Source: Arsenophonus apicola
GTDB taxonomy: Bacteria; Pseudomonadota; Gammaproteobacteria; Enterobacterales; Enterobacteriaceae
Direction: 5' to 3'
Assembly: GCF_020268605.1 (NCBI RefSeq)
Contig: NZ_CP084222.1
Location: 2,356,001-2,420,000, forward strand
Length of the DNA: 64,000 bases
Shown: piece after piece, positions 1-8,944 of the stretch
How the letters are laid out: every line of letters starts with the position of its first letter
Position numbering within the stretch: the stretch's first letter is position 1
Program-made: the position numbers and the translations under genes
Notes under the pieces: model-generated
What the model was told of the DNA's origin: nothing
What the model saw: the letters and a program-made list of their open reading frames with translations, nothing else
Database searches by the model: none

Positions 1-1
1 G

Positions 2-718
2 TATGCAAAAGAGCTGGGATTTGGTGTAAAAGGAATGGTGCATGGCGCTGATGCACTGTATGGCATTTCGGTAAAACCTTATGATGCCGCCGGTGGTATT
101 GTAAGAGGATTACAACATTTAAGAGCGGGTGATATTTTCATTTACGAATTATCTATCCAATCCAGAGCGGATGATGATACAACTCAAGTCCCTGCTGATT
201 TTTGCCAATCAGTCTGGGATATCACTAAAGCCGCCACCGATGCCGGGATTATTATTATTGCTGCCGCTGGTAATGGTGGTGAAAATCTGGATGATGATTT
301 TTATGCACCATATCGCGCTCGCGGTGATAATGGCGCTATTCGTGTTGGTGCTGGCTCTAAAAATCAAATATGTCGTGCATTTTCTACTTATGGCAAAACC
401 ATGATCCATGTCCAGGCTTGGGGTGATAGTGTTGTCACAACTGGCTTTGGTACTTTGTACGATGGTGGCCCTAATAATAATTATGCCAGTAACTTTGATG
501 GCACCTCAGCCGCTACCCCAATTGTGGCTTCAGCAGCAATTGCCATACAATCATGGTATAAGCAACAAACTGGCCGGGTTCTCACACCAAAAGAAATGAG
601 AAGTCTGTTGATAGAAACCGGTACACCACAACGACCTGGCTTTATCAATAACCATATTGGCCCGCTACCGAATGTTCGTAATGCAATTAATGTATTACAA
701 CAAGGTTTACCACAATAA
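2..718 (+). CDS. Subtilisin-like serine protease (S8 family), 3' part
   Basis: The reading frame is open from the left edge, so the start and the Asp/His part of the catalytic triad lie outside the window. Visible are the oxyanion-hole segment AAAGNGGE and the catalytic serine box FDGTSAATP, both hallmarks of S8 subtilases. The frame ends in a normal TAA. Subtilases of this kind are often secreted, but no signal peptide can be judged here. The substrate is unknown. The family call is firm; any role (nutrition, self-processing of a larger protein, virulence) is open. Confidence 0.85.
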   Translation, partial: YAKELGFGVKGMVHGADALYGISVKPYDAAGGIVRGLQHLRAGDIFIYELSIQSRADDDTTQVPADFCQSVWDITKAATDAGIIIIAAAGNGGENLDDDFYAPYRARGDNGAIRVGAGSKNQICRAFSTYGKTMIHVQAWGDSVVTTGFGTLYDGGPNNNYASNFDGTSAATPIVASAAIAIQSWYKQQTGRVLTPKEMRSLLIETGTPQRPGFINNHIGPLPNVRNAINVLQQGLPQ

Positions 719-786
719 AATAATATAATTAGTGCAATATTTTGCTAAATAAAAATATGACTTAGCTATCAGACCACATCAGAGGG

Positions 787-821
787 CTGTCTCTTGCTCA
801 CAAGTCTTGTTCAAGAGACAG
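787..821. terminator. Hairpin between convergent genes
   Basis: A perfect 10-bp inverted repeat (CTGTCTCTTG / CAAGAGACAG) encloses a 15-base loop that itself holds the small palindrome ACAAGTCTTGT. It lies between the subtilase gene and the convergent galE. There is no clear T-run on either side, so a role as a bidirectional terminator is inferred from position and stem strength only. Confidence 0.45.
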
Positions 822-876
822 GTGCATCGGCTGGATCTTAATGTTTATGATGACAAAATTAAGCCATAATCTATTA

Positions 877-1896
877 TTATTTTTTACCATAGCCTTGTGG
901 ATTTTGACATTGCCAACGCCAGGCATCAGCAGCCATATCTTGAATCGAACGAGTGGCTTTCCATCCCAAATCACACTCAGCTTTCAATGGACTTGACCAA
1001 CACTCAGCAATATCACCTGGTCGGCGAGATTTAATTTCATAAGCGATTTTTTTACCGCAAGCTTCTTCAAAAGCTTTCAGCATCGCTAATACACTCGTGC
1101 CTTTACCAGTGCCTAAATTGTAGATGTGTAAGCCAGGTTTTAAACCAACCGATTTAAGCGCTGCAATATGTCCATCTGCCAGATCCATGACATGAATATA
1201 ATCACGCACGCCTGTGCCATCTGGGGTAGGATAATCGTCACCAAAAATCATCAGTTTTTGCTGCCGGCCAATGGCTACCTGGGTAATATAGGGGGTTAAA
1301 TTATTAGGTATACCTTGCGGATCTTCCCCCATGGTGCCGGACGGATGGGCGCCAACCGGATTAAAATAGCGAAGCAAGGTAACCGACCAGCTATTATCAG
1401 CATACTGTAGATCCGATAAACAACGTTCAACCATATATTTACTGCTACCATATGGATTGGTGGTATTGCCAATCGGAAATTCTTCGGTAATGGGAACCGT
1501 TGCCGGATCACCGTAAACAGTGGCAGAAGAACTAAAAATAATATTTTTTATACCAGCTCGCTGCATACTACGCGCTAATACTAGCGTGCCATTCACATTG
1601 TTATCATAATATTCAAGAGGTTTAGAGACAGATTCACCAACCGCTTTTAACCCAGCAAAATGGATAACAGCTTGAATAGAATGGTTGGAAAAAATGGTGT
1701 CTAACAATTTTTCATCACGCACATCCCCATGATAAAAAACCGGGCGACAACCGGTTAATGTTTCCATTCGCGTCAATACTTGACGACTGGCATTACACAA
1801 ATTATCTAATATAACAGGCTGCATACCTGCTGCAAACATCTGAACGCAAGTATGACTACCAATATAACCCATACCGCCTGTTACTAGTATTTCCAC
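877..1896 (-). CDS. galE: UDP-glucose 4-epimerase
   Basis: Interconverts UDP-galactose and UDP-glucose in the cytoplasm (Leloir pathway and supply of UDP-galactose for surface polysaccharides). The N-terminus has the NAD-binding Rossmann motif GGMGYIGSH, followed by the SSSATVYG segment and the YGSSK active-site motif of extended short-chain dehydrogenases. I chose the GTG start at 1896 because AGAGG lies just upstream and gives 339 residues, close to the E. coli protein; an in-frame ATG at 1917 would add seven residues. It stands alone, not with galT/galK, and is intact. Confidence 0.95.
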   Translation of the reverse strand: MEILVTGGMGYIGSHTCVQMFAAGMQPVILDNLCNASRQVLTRMETLTGCRPVFYHGDVRDEKLLDTIFSNHSIQAVIHFAGLKAVGESVSKPLEYYDNNVNGTLVLARSMQRAGIKNIIFSSSATVYGDPATVPITEEFPIGNTTNPYGSSKYMVERCLSDLQYADNSWSVTLLRYFNPVGAHPSGTMGEDPQGIPNNLTPYITQVAIGRQQKLMIFGDDYPTPDGTGVRDYIHVMDLADGHIAALKSVGLKPGLHIYNLGTGKGTSVLAMLKAFEEACGKKIAYEIKSRRPGDIAECWSSPLKAECDLGWKATRSIQDMAADAWRWQCQNPQGYGKK

Positions 1897-2140
1897 ATTT
1901 ACCTCTTTTCCAAGCATAATAAAATCAGACTAAAGTTTGTATGGCTCGATAACCAATAATAGGCATAATATTATACTATCTGAGCCAATTATTTATCGAT
2001 ATAGGCAGCATTTTTGCTAACTAATATGCTATGCGCCAATATAATCGCTTATACTATAAATCAGCTATTATATTCCTCAATCTTTTAATAGCCAATATAA
2101 ACTCAGTAGCGACCATAATATTTATCAGTAAGGAAATGAC

Positions 2141-3067
2141 TTATTGAATTTCAACCGGATCTATATGGATCATGACATTTAAGATGGCCGGATTTTCAAG
2201 TAATTTTTTTCGCGCAGAAACCGCAATTTGATGTCCTTGTTCTACCGTTAAAAGACCATTCACTTCAAGATGAACATCCACCAACAAATAATCGCCAGAT
2301 TTACGCGTCTTAAGATCATGAATATCAACCACCCCTTCCATTGCCAACAGCTGTTTACGGATAGCCGCAAGTGTCTGTTCATCAGCCCCCTTATCCATCA
2401 GATTGTTAAACGCTTGATAAGTAAATTTATACCCCATTTTAATAACCAGGGCACCAACAATTAATGCGGCAATCGGATCAAAGATCTTAATACCGCATAA
2501 ACTACCAACGATACCAATAGCAACCACCAAAGAAGAAGCGGCGTCTGAACGTGCATGCCAGGCATTAGCAACTAACATACTTGAATTAACCCTATTTGCC
2601 ACAGCAAGCATATAACGAAACAGACCTTCTTTAACAATAAGTGATAATAGCGCGACAACCAGCGCAATAATATGCACATCAGGAATTTCAGCTGGATTTA
2701 GCATTTTTTCAATTGCTTTCCATACCATGCCAGCCCCAACCACGAGCAAAATTGTTCCTAATACTAAAGATGTCCCATTTTCATAGCGGAAGTGGCCATA
2801 AGGATGGTCGGCATCTGGTTGCTTATGGCTATGTTTATTAGCAATCAACACCACAAAATCTGCCAATAAATCTGATAATGAGTGAAGTCCATCAGCAATC
2901 AAACCTTGGGAGTGTGCCAAAAAGCCGATAATAATTTGCCATAAAGAGAGAAAAAAATTCACAACGATACTAACAATAGTGCTCTTTCTGGCGGCTTTAA
3001 ATTTTATTCGTTGCTCGTCGGAAACAAAATATGAGTGTTTTTCTTCGCGAAGTTTAGTTCGTGTCAT
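2141..3067 (-). CDS. Cation diffusion facilitator (CDF) metal transporter
   Basis: Inner-membrane proton antiporter that exports divalent metals such as zinc or iron. The protein has an N-terminal soluble stretch, about six membrane segments and a C-terminal cytoplasmic metallo-chaperone-like domain (the DIHDLKTRKSG region). The transport-site residues are visible as DGLHSLSD in the second helix and HARSD in the fifth, the two-Asp/His-Asp pattern of zinc/iron CDF proteins. It is not an obvious FieF orthologue, so no symbol is given. The ATG at 3067 is preferred; a TTG two codons upstream is possible. Confidence 0.88.
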   Translation of the reverse strand: MTRTKLREEKHSYFVSDEQRIKFKAARKSTIVSIVVNFFLSLWQIIIGFLAHSQGLIADGLHSLSDLLADFVVLIANKHSHKQPDADHPYGHFRYENGTSLVLGTILLVVGAGMVWKAIEKMLNPAEIPDVHIIALVVALLSLIVKEGLFRYMLAVANRVNSSMLVANAWHARSDAASSLVVAIGIVGSLCGIKIFDPIAALIVGALVIKMGYKFTYQAFNNLMDKGADEQTLAAIRKQLLAMEGVVDIHDLKTRKSGDYLLVDVHLEVNGLLTVEQGHQIAVSARKKLLENPAILNVMIHIDPVEIQ

Positions 3068-3482
3068 AATCAAATTCTAAAGTTAATTATTTTCAGTAAA
3101 ATGAGGGGAAAATTGATAGTAAACCTTAAAAACAATCTTGTTATTATTAATACTAATTTTATTCAAAAAAATATTAATCTAGTTTCCTATAATATGACAC
3201 AAAAAATTATATTTGTCTTGATTTTTCATTTTTACAATCAGGTATTTCAATAAAGTATAATTGATAATTATTCGCTTATTTATTTCTACTACTATTTATA
3301 ATTAAATAGAAATAATATTTATTTTCAACTAGGTTAATTTAGGCAAAACAATTTGATTATTTTAAATATGGTTTCTTCATATTAAGTTAATTATGCAAAA
3401 TAATAAGCCAATAAAAATATCACGACATCATTTTTTACTATTGCTACAATATAATTAGATAACAATATGATGCGAGGGTATC
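3068..3482. other. AT-rich intergenic region
   Basis: Divergent spacer between the CDF transporter and uspF. No supported gene is present; a plus-strand reading frame here is very rich in I/N/F, lacks a ribosome site and looks spurious. It must hold the uspF promoter, whose gene has a good GAGGG ribosome site, but I cannot place the promoter convincingly. Confidence 0.5.
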
Positions 3483-3929
3483 ATGTATAATAAGATCTTA
3501 GTTCCTATCGATATTGTTGAAGATGAATTGAATCAGAAAGTGATTAAGCATGTTGAAACACTGGTTTCCTTTAACCAATCCAACAAACCAGAAGTTCACT
3601 TCTTATCTGTGCTACCAAATTTAGAAATATTTTTTGGGATTGAAATTGCGGCGCTACCAGAGAGTCAACAAGATTCCGAACAGCGCAGCCGAGTGGCACT
3701 GGAACTACTAAAACAGATCATCAAAAAAGTAAACATTCCAACTAAGCAAATTACCTACAAAATTGGCATTGGCCCAACAAAAGAGGAAATTCTAAGCTAT
3801 GCATCAGATATCGACGCCGATTTAATTCTTATTGCCTCTCATAGCCCCAATTCTTCCAGTTACCTACTTGGATCAACCGCAGCTAGCATTGTTCGTCATG
3901 CAAAAATAACAGTTTTAGTGGCTCGTTAA
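3483..3929 (+). CDS. uspF: Universal stress protein, UspF type
   Basis: Small cytoplasmic nucleotide-binding stress protein. It starts with the typical strand ILVPIDI, carries the EVHFLSVLP segment, and ends with the family signature ASHSPNSSSYLLGSTAASIVRHA followed by VLVAR, all matching UspF rather than UspA. The 148-residue length is normal for the family. GAGGG lies just ahead of the ATG. UspF-type proteins bind ATP; the cellular role (motility and adhesion in E. coli) is only known by analogy. Confidence 0.92.
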   Translation: MYNKILVPIDIVEDELNQKVIKHVETLVSFNQSNKPEVHFLSVLPNLEIFFGIEIAALPESQQDSEQRSRVALELLKQIIKKVNIPTKQITYKIGIGPTKEEILSYASDIDADLILIASHSPNSSSYLLGSTAASIVRHAKITVLVAR

Positions 3930-3949
3930 AATAAACCAATAATAACTGT

Positions 3950-3971
3950 AGCCATCTTAATTAAGATGGCT
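3950..3971. terminator. Perfect 22-bp palindrome between uspF and eco
   Basis: AGCCATCTTAA / TTAAGATGGCT forms an 11-bp stem with effectively no loop in the duplex form, flanked by ACCAATA and TATTGGT that extend the symmetry. It sits between two converging genes and probably terminates transcription from both sides. Confidence 0.65.
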
Positions 3972-3990
3972 TATTGGTTAAATTAAAACG

Positions 3991-4476
3991 TTATTTGATC
4001 ACTGCACTATTTAGTTTTTCCGGTGCTGACCATATACGATATTTAACTGCCATATCTTTAGGAACATATACCACAATCGGTAACTTGCTATTATAGCGAA
4101 CGATATTTCCATCACCGAGATGCGTGGTAATAAACTTCTTGGTTTGTTTTTTATCTGGACAAGCCATTAAGGTTGCCGCTGGACCGGATACTTTTTTTAA
4201 TTCGTAATAGTCATAACCCCAACCTTTCAGCTCTTTTTTGGCAAAATCCCCACCAAACCAATGATGATTACAATCTACCAGCATGGATTTACCAATAACC
4301 AGTTCCACCATAAAATTATTCTCATTTTCTTTTTTGCCTAGCTGAATAACATAGCGCTGCATATCTTTCTCAGCGGCTGGGTATGGAGCTATTTTGGACA
4401 AATTATCATTTGCCATCGCATAGGGTGTTGTTAGGAGCATTGCCAATAATGGAAAGGTATATTTATTCATTGCCAC
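3991..4476 (-). CDS. eco: Ecotin, periplasmic serine protease inhibitor
   Basis: Dimeric periplasmic inhibitor of trypsin-fold proteases (trypsin, elastase, host immune proteases). A signal peptide ends near AMA. The mature protein has the ecotin hallmarks IAPYPAAEKDM, LVDCNHHWFGG, GWGYDYYEL and the reactive loop ATLMACPD with Met at the usual P1 position, and the RYNSKLPIVVYVP segment. Length (161 residues) is normal. In an animal-associated bacterium ecotin would shield against host proteases. It is monocistronic and convergent with uspF. Confidence 0.95.
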   Translation of the reverse strand: MAMNKYTFPLLAMLLTTPYAMANDNLSKIAPYPAAEKDMQRYVIQLGKKENENNFMVELVIGKSMLVDCNHHWFGGDFAKKELKGWGYDYYELKKVSGPAATLMACPDKKQTKKFITTHLGDGNIVRYNSKLPIVVYVPKDMAVKYRIWSAPEKLNSAVIK

Positions 4477-4750
4477 ATCCTACTTTATAAATAGTGATAA
4501 AAGTGATATTAACTATAACTGATAAGAAAAAGTTTTATACTTAACTAAATCGAAGATCTACTTTAGTATAACTGTCGTGCCAGAAAGTAAAAAATCGTAA
4601 AGAGTAAATCAACCATTTAATTTGTAAATATTATTAAAAATCAAATAATTATATATAACATTTAACAATGTAAATTATTGTGTTCACGATAATAAAATTT
4701 TAATTATTGTTATACTTGAATTGACCCTCAATAATTTTGCCGGAGGTTAT

Positions 4751-4972
4751 ATGTTGCTGTCGGATCATGAGTTATTTTCTCACCTAAAACGCTCTCATCC
4801 ACGCTTCCAATCACTATTTGAAAAGCATCATCAACTGGATAAACAGATCACTGAATTAGAAGGCCCAAATGGTGCAGGCTATAATGATAAAGTCATCAAA
4901 TTAAAAAAAGAAAAGCTCCATTTAAAAGATGAAATGCAGCGTATTATTCACCAACAAATTAGGCTTAAATAA
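4751..4972 (+). CDS. ydcH: YdcH family (DUF465) small coiled-coil protein
   Basis: A 73-residue protein matching E. coli YdcH: HPRFQSLFEKHHQLD, then GYNDKVIKLKKEKLHLKDEM, a helical hairpin rich in Lys/Glu. The function in E. coli is unknown. The start at 4751 is chosen because GGAGG lies at the right distance; the upstream ATG at 4721 has no such site. Confidence 0.88.
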   Translation: MLLSDHELFSHLKRSHPRFQSLFEKHHQLDKQITELEGPNGAGYNDKVIKLKKEKLHLKDEMQRIIHQQIRLK

Positions 4973-4980
4973 TGCCAATC

Positions 4981-5001
4981 CGCCTGCTGGAGTAGCAGGC
5001 G
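4981..5001 (+). terminator. Hairpin downstream of ydcH
   Basis: CGCCTGCT, a five-base loop, then AGCAGGCG: an 8-bp GC-rich stem just after the ydcH stop and before the convergent acetyltransferase gene. The following T-run is weak (TGTT). Probable terminator. Confidence 0.6.
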
Positions 5002-5028
5002 TGTTAATCCTCACGAAGTGTTTACCTA

Positions 5029-5592
5029 TCAATTAGCGCGCTTTTTTAACCATTGCTGCTGATTGAGGCGATAAAGAATATGTTGCTGTAAGGGATGCGC
5101 CGATGGTAACGCCGGATGTAAAAAATTATGCGCATCTTTTTCCATGGCTAATTTTTTCATCAAACATTCAGAGGGGTGATTAATTTTAGCGGTAAAAGAG
5201 ATAATTTCCTGCATTTGTTGCTGTAAAAAAGCAAAATCTAATACCCGACAGGCGGCTTCATAAGCCAGTCCTTGTCGCCAAAATGGCTTAGCCAGCCGCC
5301 AACCAATTTCAGTACAAGGCATAAAAGGCAGATCATAAGCGGGAATATTGAGTCCGACAAAACCAATGAATTGTTTCTCTGCTCGTAACTCTACTGCCCA
5401 CAATCCCCAACCTTGCTGTTGAATAAACTTTTGCCTAATACGATCAATAAAGGCATCACTTTGTATTTTTGAAAGTAAATGTGGGAAATAACGCATAACA
5501 TCAGGATCACTATTCAGACGATAGAAAGGGAGCCGATCAGCTTCTCGCCATTCCCTTAGTATCAAACGAGGTGTCTTTAGGATAATAACCAT
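5029..5592 (-). CDS. GNAT family acetyltransferase (RimJ/RimL-like)
   Basis: The protein opens with TPRLILREW, the usual start of the RimJ/RimL-like acetyltransferase branch, and has GWGLWAVEL, FIGFVGL and the acetyl-CoA loop region WRLAKPFWRQGLAYEAA. Near the end, INHPSECLMKKLAM is the typical segment where the second helix packs on acetyl-CoA. The likely reaction is transfer of an acetyl group to a protein N-terminus or a small amine; the substrate cannot be told. Single gene, convergent with ydcH. Confidence 0.85.
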   Translation of the reverse strand: MVIILKTPRLILREWREADRLPFYRLNSDPDVMRYFPHLLSKIQSDAFIDRIRQKFIQQQGWGLWAVELRAEKQFIGFVGLNIPAYDLPFMPCTEIGWRLAKPFWRQGLAYEAACRVLDFAFLQQQMQEIISFTAKINHPSECLMKKLAMEKDAHNFLHPALPSAHPLQQHILYRLNQQQWLKKRAN

Positions 5593-5667
5593 GCACTAGC
5601 CACGACTGATTGAAAAAGCGCTTACCATTAATATAACATGGCATCTTATCGCATGAACAGAAAATGC

Positions 5668-6294
5668 TTATTTAATTTTAGGTAGCTCTTCAACAGTTTC
5701 TAATTTAATCACTTTTTCAGATTGATGCTCAATTTTTTCAGACTGACCAATGAATATACCCCCTCGCTTAATTGACATATGACTAACTCGACTGATCCCG
5801 CGCAATTCACCATGTTCCAGGATATCTAGATTATTTCCCAAGCATGCACCATCAACTAAGCCATCAATAATCATATCAGGAGCTTCAATTTCACCTTCAA
5901 TTTTGCCCCCGGGCATGATATGAATTGTCCCTTCTGTCACCGTGACATTACCTTTAATATGTCCCCAGACATGAATGTCACCTGCAATAGTTATGTTACC
6001 TTTAAAAAAGCTCTCTTCTGAAATAATTGTTACATCTTTTTGTTTAGGATCGCTTTTTTTATCACCCTTCATCACAAATATATTGGTATTTGAAATATCT
6101 GACTTTTTATTTCTAAACATCGAAATCAACCTCACTCTTATAATGATAAATTGCAGGATAAGAACGAACGAAAAAACTAAAACAAAAAACCATGTCTTTG
6201 CAATCATATTTGTTAAATACAACACCACGACTAGCACCCATAGGAACCAGATAAAATAAAGACTCAAGTTTTCTCTATCGCTAAATGTTTTCAT
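5668..6294 (-). CDS. Bactofilin-like polymer-forming protein with membrane anchor
   Basis: Residues about 10-60 form two hydrophobic segments (LYFIWFLWVLVVVLY and WFFVLVFSFVLILQF), followed by a soluble part. Residues about 90-190 have the short-period pattern of a bactofilin beta-helix: GNITIAGDIHVWGHIKGNV, GGKIEGEIEAP, then GLVDGACLGN and GELRGISRV. Bactofilins polymerise without nucleotide and affect cell shape or local cell-wall work; in Proteus a related membrane protein (CcmA) affects cell curvature. The bactofilin fold is convincing; the role is inferred. Confidence 0.82.
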   Translation of the reverse strand: MKTFSDRENLSLYFIWFLWVLVVVLYLTNMIAKTWFFVLVFSFVLILQFIIIRVRLISMFRNKKSDISNTNIFVMKGDKKSDPKQKDVTIISEESFFKGNITIAGDIHVWGHIKGNVTVTEGTIHIMPGGKIEGEIEAPDMIIDGLVDGACLGNNLDILEHGELRGISRVSHMSIKRGGIFIGQSEKIEHQSEKVIKLETVEELPKIK

Positions 6295-6716
6295 TCTTAT
6301 CTAATAAACTCATTAATGATACCTAACCAGAAATTATGCAATTAAGTTATTAGTATAGAATATCAACTGGCGCTGGTATTGATATAGTGATTAACACGAC
6401 AGAAAGGCAATTTATATTGAAATTAATAGCAGACTAAGGCGTTATTGAAACTAACAGTAAACAGAGTAAAATCCGCATTCCCTATTAGGATACACATAAA
6501 TCCTTATGCCTTATTTAGCTCTGAATACCGTTAGGACACTCACTATAAAATGATATAGTGCAATGAAATATCAAGTTTACGGTAAAAATTTATTACATTC
6601 CGCTGGCTTTAGTGAAATTAGCTAAAAATTGATCTAACTAGTCCTGTTTGTCAATTGAAAAAGTTAAAATAGTACTCATCAAGTATAAATATTCGCCTTC
6701 TCAATGAGTCAGCCTT
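6295..6716. other. Intergenic region before napF
   Basis: Spacer between the divergent bactofilin gene and napF. No gene is seen. It must contain both promoters. I looked for an FNR box (TTGAT-N4-ATCAA), expected for napF, and found only a half-site in AATTGATCTAAC near 6630. Confidence 0.4.
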
Positions 6717-7298
6717 ATGGCAAATGATAAACAAGATGAAAGCTACTATCGTGCATTCATGTCACATCGTTATGTTAGCCGTCGCGGATTGTTGCGAGGA
6801 TTATTCAATGCCAGTAAGACATTTAGCCCTGAGCTCAATAACAAAACACTCGCTCGTCAGGTTGGCCGCCCACCACAAGCGATTAATGAAACTGATTTTC
6901 AGCAACTATGTATTGGCTGCAACAACTGCCGGCAAGCTTGCCCTTATGGCTTAATCTCAATTAATCATAATCTGGCCGAGATCTCTATCGATTTTTGTTG
7001 TTGTACGACCCACAACTGTTTAGCCTGTACGCTGGTTTGCCCTACCGGCGCGCTCAATCAGCAAATAAAACCCGATACCGCACTTTGGCCGGCAATCTCT
7101 CAATCTTGTTTTGGTCGCCATAGTAACAGTTGCCGTTTATGTGTCCATGCTTGCCCACAACAAGCGCTCTCGTTTTCAGCCGAAAATTGGCCGATAATTG
7201 ATGAAGAAAAGTGTGATGGCTGCGGTCAATGTCAAATTGCTTGTATACACGGATTGCTGAACTTAAAACCCGGTCTACCGCAATTGACAAAAATTTAA
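6717..7298 (+). CDS. napF: Ferredoxin-type protein NapF
   Basis: Cytoplasmic iron-sulfur protein that in other enterobacteria helps assemble periplasmic nitrate reductase NapA. An SRRGLLRGLF segment near the N-terminus matches NapF. It is followed by cysteine clusters: CIGCNNCRQACP, CLACTLVCP, CRLCVHACP and CDGCGQCQIAC, enough for several [4Fe-4S] clusters. No napDABC follow, so it is an orphan here, with yjaB downstream. The true start may be the in-frame ATG at 6759 (MSHRYVSRRG), as neither ATG has a strong ribosome site. Confidence 0.85.
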   Translation: MANDKQDESYYRAFMSHRYVSRRGLLRGLFNASKTFSPELNNKTLARQVGRPPQAINETDFQQLCIGCNNCRQACPYGLISINHNLAEISIDFCCCTTHNCLACTLVCPTGALNQQIKPDTALWPAISQSCFGRHSNSCRLCVHACPQQALSFSAENWPIIDEEKCDGCGQCQIACIHGLLNLKPGLPQLTKI

Positions 7299-7362
7299 CT
7301 GCCAAACCCTTAAACTATAATCATAGACTGGAATATAACTAACTTTTTAGCAAGGTAATAAT

Positions 7363-7842
7363 ATGTATATTAAACGAGCTGCTAGCAGTGATTTTGCTCA
7401 ATTAATCCTAATTTGGGAAAATTCGGTACGCGCTACCCATGATTTTCTGCCAGAAGAAATGATTGCCACGTTACGTCCACTAATTTTAAATAATTATCTA
7501 CCTAATTTGCAGGTTTACATGTCAGTCGATGAGCAAAACCATATTACCGGTTTTATGGCTATCAAGCAGAATCGATTAGAAATGCTATTTATTGCCCCTC
7601 TTTCACGCAGAAAGGGGATTGGCAAAGCATTGCTGCAATACGCCGTGAACCATTTTGCCGTCAATGAAGTCGATGTTAATGAACAAAATAAACAAGCGAT
7701 AGATTTTTATCAACAGCAAGGTTTTGAGGTGTATGATCGCTCCGAATTAGATGGCCAAGGCAACCCTTTTCCACTGTTACATATGCGGCTGATCAATACT
7801 AGTATCGACAATCCGGATAACAGGCTTTCGGTCGCAAATTGA
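7363..7842 (+). CDS. yjaB: GNAT acetyltransferase YjaB
   Basis: The sequence tracks E. coli YjaB: SVRATHDFLPEEM near the start, LFIAPLSRRKGIGKALL as the acetyl-CoA binding loop, DVNEQNKQAIDFYQQQGF and GRSELDGQG-type ending (here DRSELDGQGNPFPLLHM). YjaB is a cytoplasmic lysine acetyltransferase. AAGG precedes the ATG. The last 44 bases overlap the convergent exsB gene, so this end may have shifted when the T3SS locus was placed here. Confidence 0.9.
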   Translation: MYIKRAASSDFAQLILIWENSVRATHDFLPEEMIATLRPLILNNYLPNLQVYMSVDEQNHITGFMAIKQNRLEMLFIAPLSRRKGIGKALLQYAVNHFAVNEVDVNEQNKQAIDFYQQQGFEVYDRSELDGQGNPFPLLHMRLINTSIDNPDNRLSVAN

Positions 7843-8194
7843 TAGTGAGCTTTGTTTGATTTTCGATAACTTGCTGATAAGTTGCCTGAACAAATTGACT
7901 ATCCGACCAAGCTAAGGTTGCCTGAAGATAAATTTTTTGCTGTGCTTGGTAGATTTCAGGGGCAGTAAAAGTAAAAACGAGCGGTAGTAAATCCAAACGG
8001 TACTGTAACTGATTCATTAGCAATAACCGCCCATTTTTTTGCGCGTAAAAGCGAATATTAACCTCTGCTGTTTTATATAATCGCACCGGCAACGTGACTT
8101 TACCCGTTACAACGGTTTGTAACGGATCATTGGGCTGATAATGAATACAGCCGGTTAAACAGCCTATAGCAATCAATATGGCATAATGCTTCAT
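7799..8194 (-). CDS. exsB: T3SS pilotin lipoprotein ExsB/YscW (SctG)
   Basis: Outer-membrane lipoprotein that guides the secretin SctC to the outer membrane. A signal peptide ends in a lipobox (LTGC at residues about 14-17), and the remainder has the small beta-sandwich pattern of the YscW/YbaY-like family, with VTGKVTLP and a tail of charged and polar residues. It is third in exsC-exsE-exsB, the same order as in Pseudomonas, and its ATG overlaps the exsE stop (ATGA). In Pseudomonas exsA follows directly; here exsA lies 15 kb away. Confidence 0.82.
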   Translation of the reverse strand: MKHYAILIAIGCLTGCIHYQPNDPLQTVVTGKVTLPVRLYKTAEVNIRFYAQKNGRLLLMNQLQYRLDLLPLVFTFTAPEIYQAQQKIYLQATLAWSDSQFVQATYQQVIENQTKLTINLRPKACYPDCRY

Positions 8195-8418
8195 AACACT
8201 TCTATATGGCGTGTAGCTAGCGGTGGGTGAATACCTTGTACCAAACGCGCCAAATGCTGCTGTTGCTGTACAGTAACATCCGGTAATAGCGCAGATAATT
8301 GGGGTCTATTTTGCTCTACCTGTCTATCCACCGACACACTTCTGCCATTAAAAAGCCGAGATGAAACAATGGGATCACTATAAGCCGCCTGATTTAAAGT
8401 TACTTGTTTAATTAGCAT
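8191..8418 (-). CDS. exsE: Secreted T3SS regulator ExsE
   Basis: A 75-residue protein between exsC and exsB. It keeps two patches that I recognise from Pseudomonas ExsE: FNGRSVSVDR near residue 23 (FEGRSV in Pseudomonas) and PPLATRHIEVL at the end (PLEARTV in Pseudomonas). ExsE is bound by the chaperone ExsC until it is secreted by the T3SS; its loss from the cell frees ExsC to remove ExsD from ExsA. Similarity is short, so position in the operon carries much of the call. Confidence 0.78.
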   Translation of the reverse strand: MLIKQVTLNQAAYSDPIVSSRLFNGRSVSVDRQVEQNRPQLSALLPDVTVQQQQHLARLVQGIHPPLATRHIEVL

Positions 8419-8423
8419 AATCC

Positions 8424-8867
8424 TTACACCTTCATTCCTTGAAATTGACCTTTATAAACTGACTTTTTTACTGGTTCACACAATAATTCCTGCCAAAATT
8501 CAGCATGATCGAGTATTGACGTCAAACAATGTTCAAATTTATCTAATGTCAAATTGGCAATCGTTAGTTGACTATATAATTGTATTTTTAAACTGCTTTC
8601 GTCGAAACCAAAATGCAGATTAAATTGATACCAATAGCGATTAAAGCTTGCCAACTGACGAAAAATTCCCTCACTAACTTCTGATAAATCAGCAATATCT
8701 ATCTGTAACGCCAGCAACTCTTGTTCCTGTAGAAAGATACAACAAACCTGTAATTTTTCATCAAAGCGTAAAGCCGCAATTCCTTCTTGATTTAGCATCA
8801 ATAGTGGCAATTGATATTTCTGACTAAACTGGCCAAAAATTTGATCAATGCAATCTTTAACATCCAT
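8424..8867 (-). CDS. exsC: T3SS regulatory chaperone ExsC
   Basis: CesT/Tir-type dimeric chaperone. The EGIFRQLASFNRYWYQF segment, followed by LHFGFDE and LDHAEFWQELL, is very close to Pseudomonas ExsC, and 147 residues is normal. ExsC binds ExsE and, when ExsE is exported, the anti-activator ExsD, which releases the activator ExsA. A GGGAGAG ribosome site precedes the ATG. It is the first gene of exsCEB and is intact. Confidence 0.92.
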   Translation of the reverse strand: MDVKDCIDQIFGQFSQKYQLPLLMLNQEGIAALRFDEKLQVCCIFLQEQELLALQIDIADLSEVSEGIFRQLASFNRYWYQFNLHFGFDESSLKIQLYSQLTIANLTLDKFEHCLTSILDHAEFWQELLCEPVKKSVYKGQFQGMKV

Positions 8868-8918
8868 ATTTCTCTCCCGGCAATTTAGTCATAAGCTAAC
8901 CTGTGAATTGTCATTTCT

Positions 8919-8942
8919 CTGTCAAATATCGCTATTTTTTTA
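8919..8942 (-). promoter_or_regulatory. Candidate ExsA-type promoter of exsCEB
   Basis: Read toward exsC, TAAAAAAA (8942-8935) is followed by TTGACA (8925-8920). This resembles the TnAAAAnA box plus TGnnA element of ExsA-dependent promoters, where the activator site overlaps the -35. In such AT-rich DNA the A-box alone means little, so this is a suggestion only. Confidence 0.3.
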
Positions 8943-8944
8943 CT

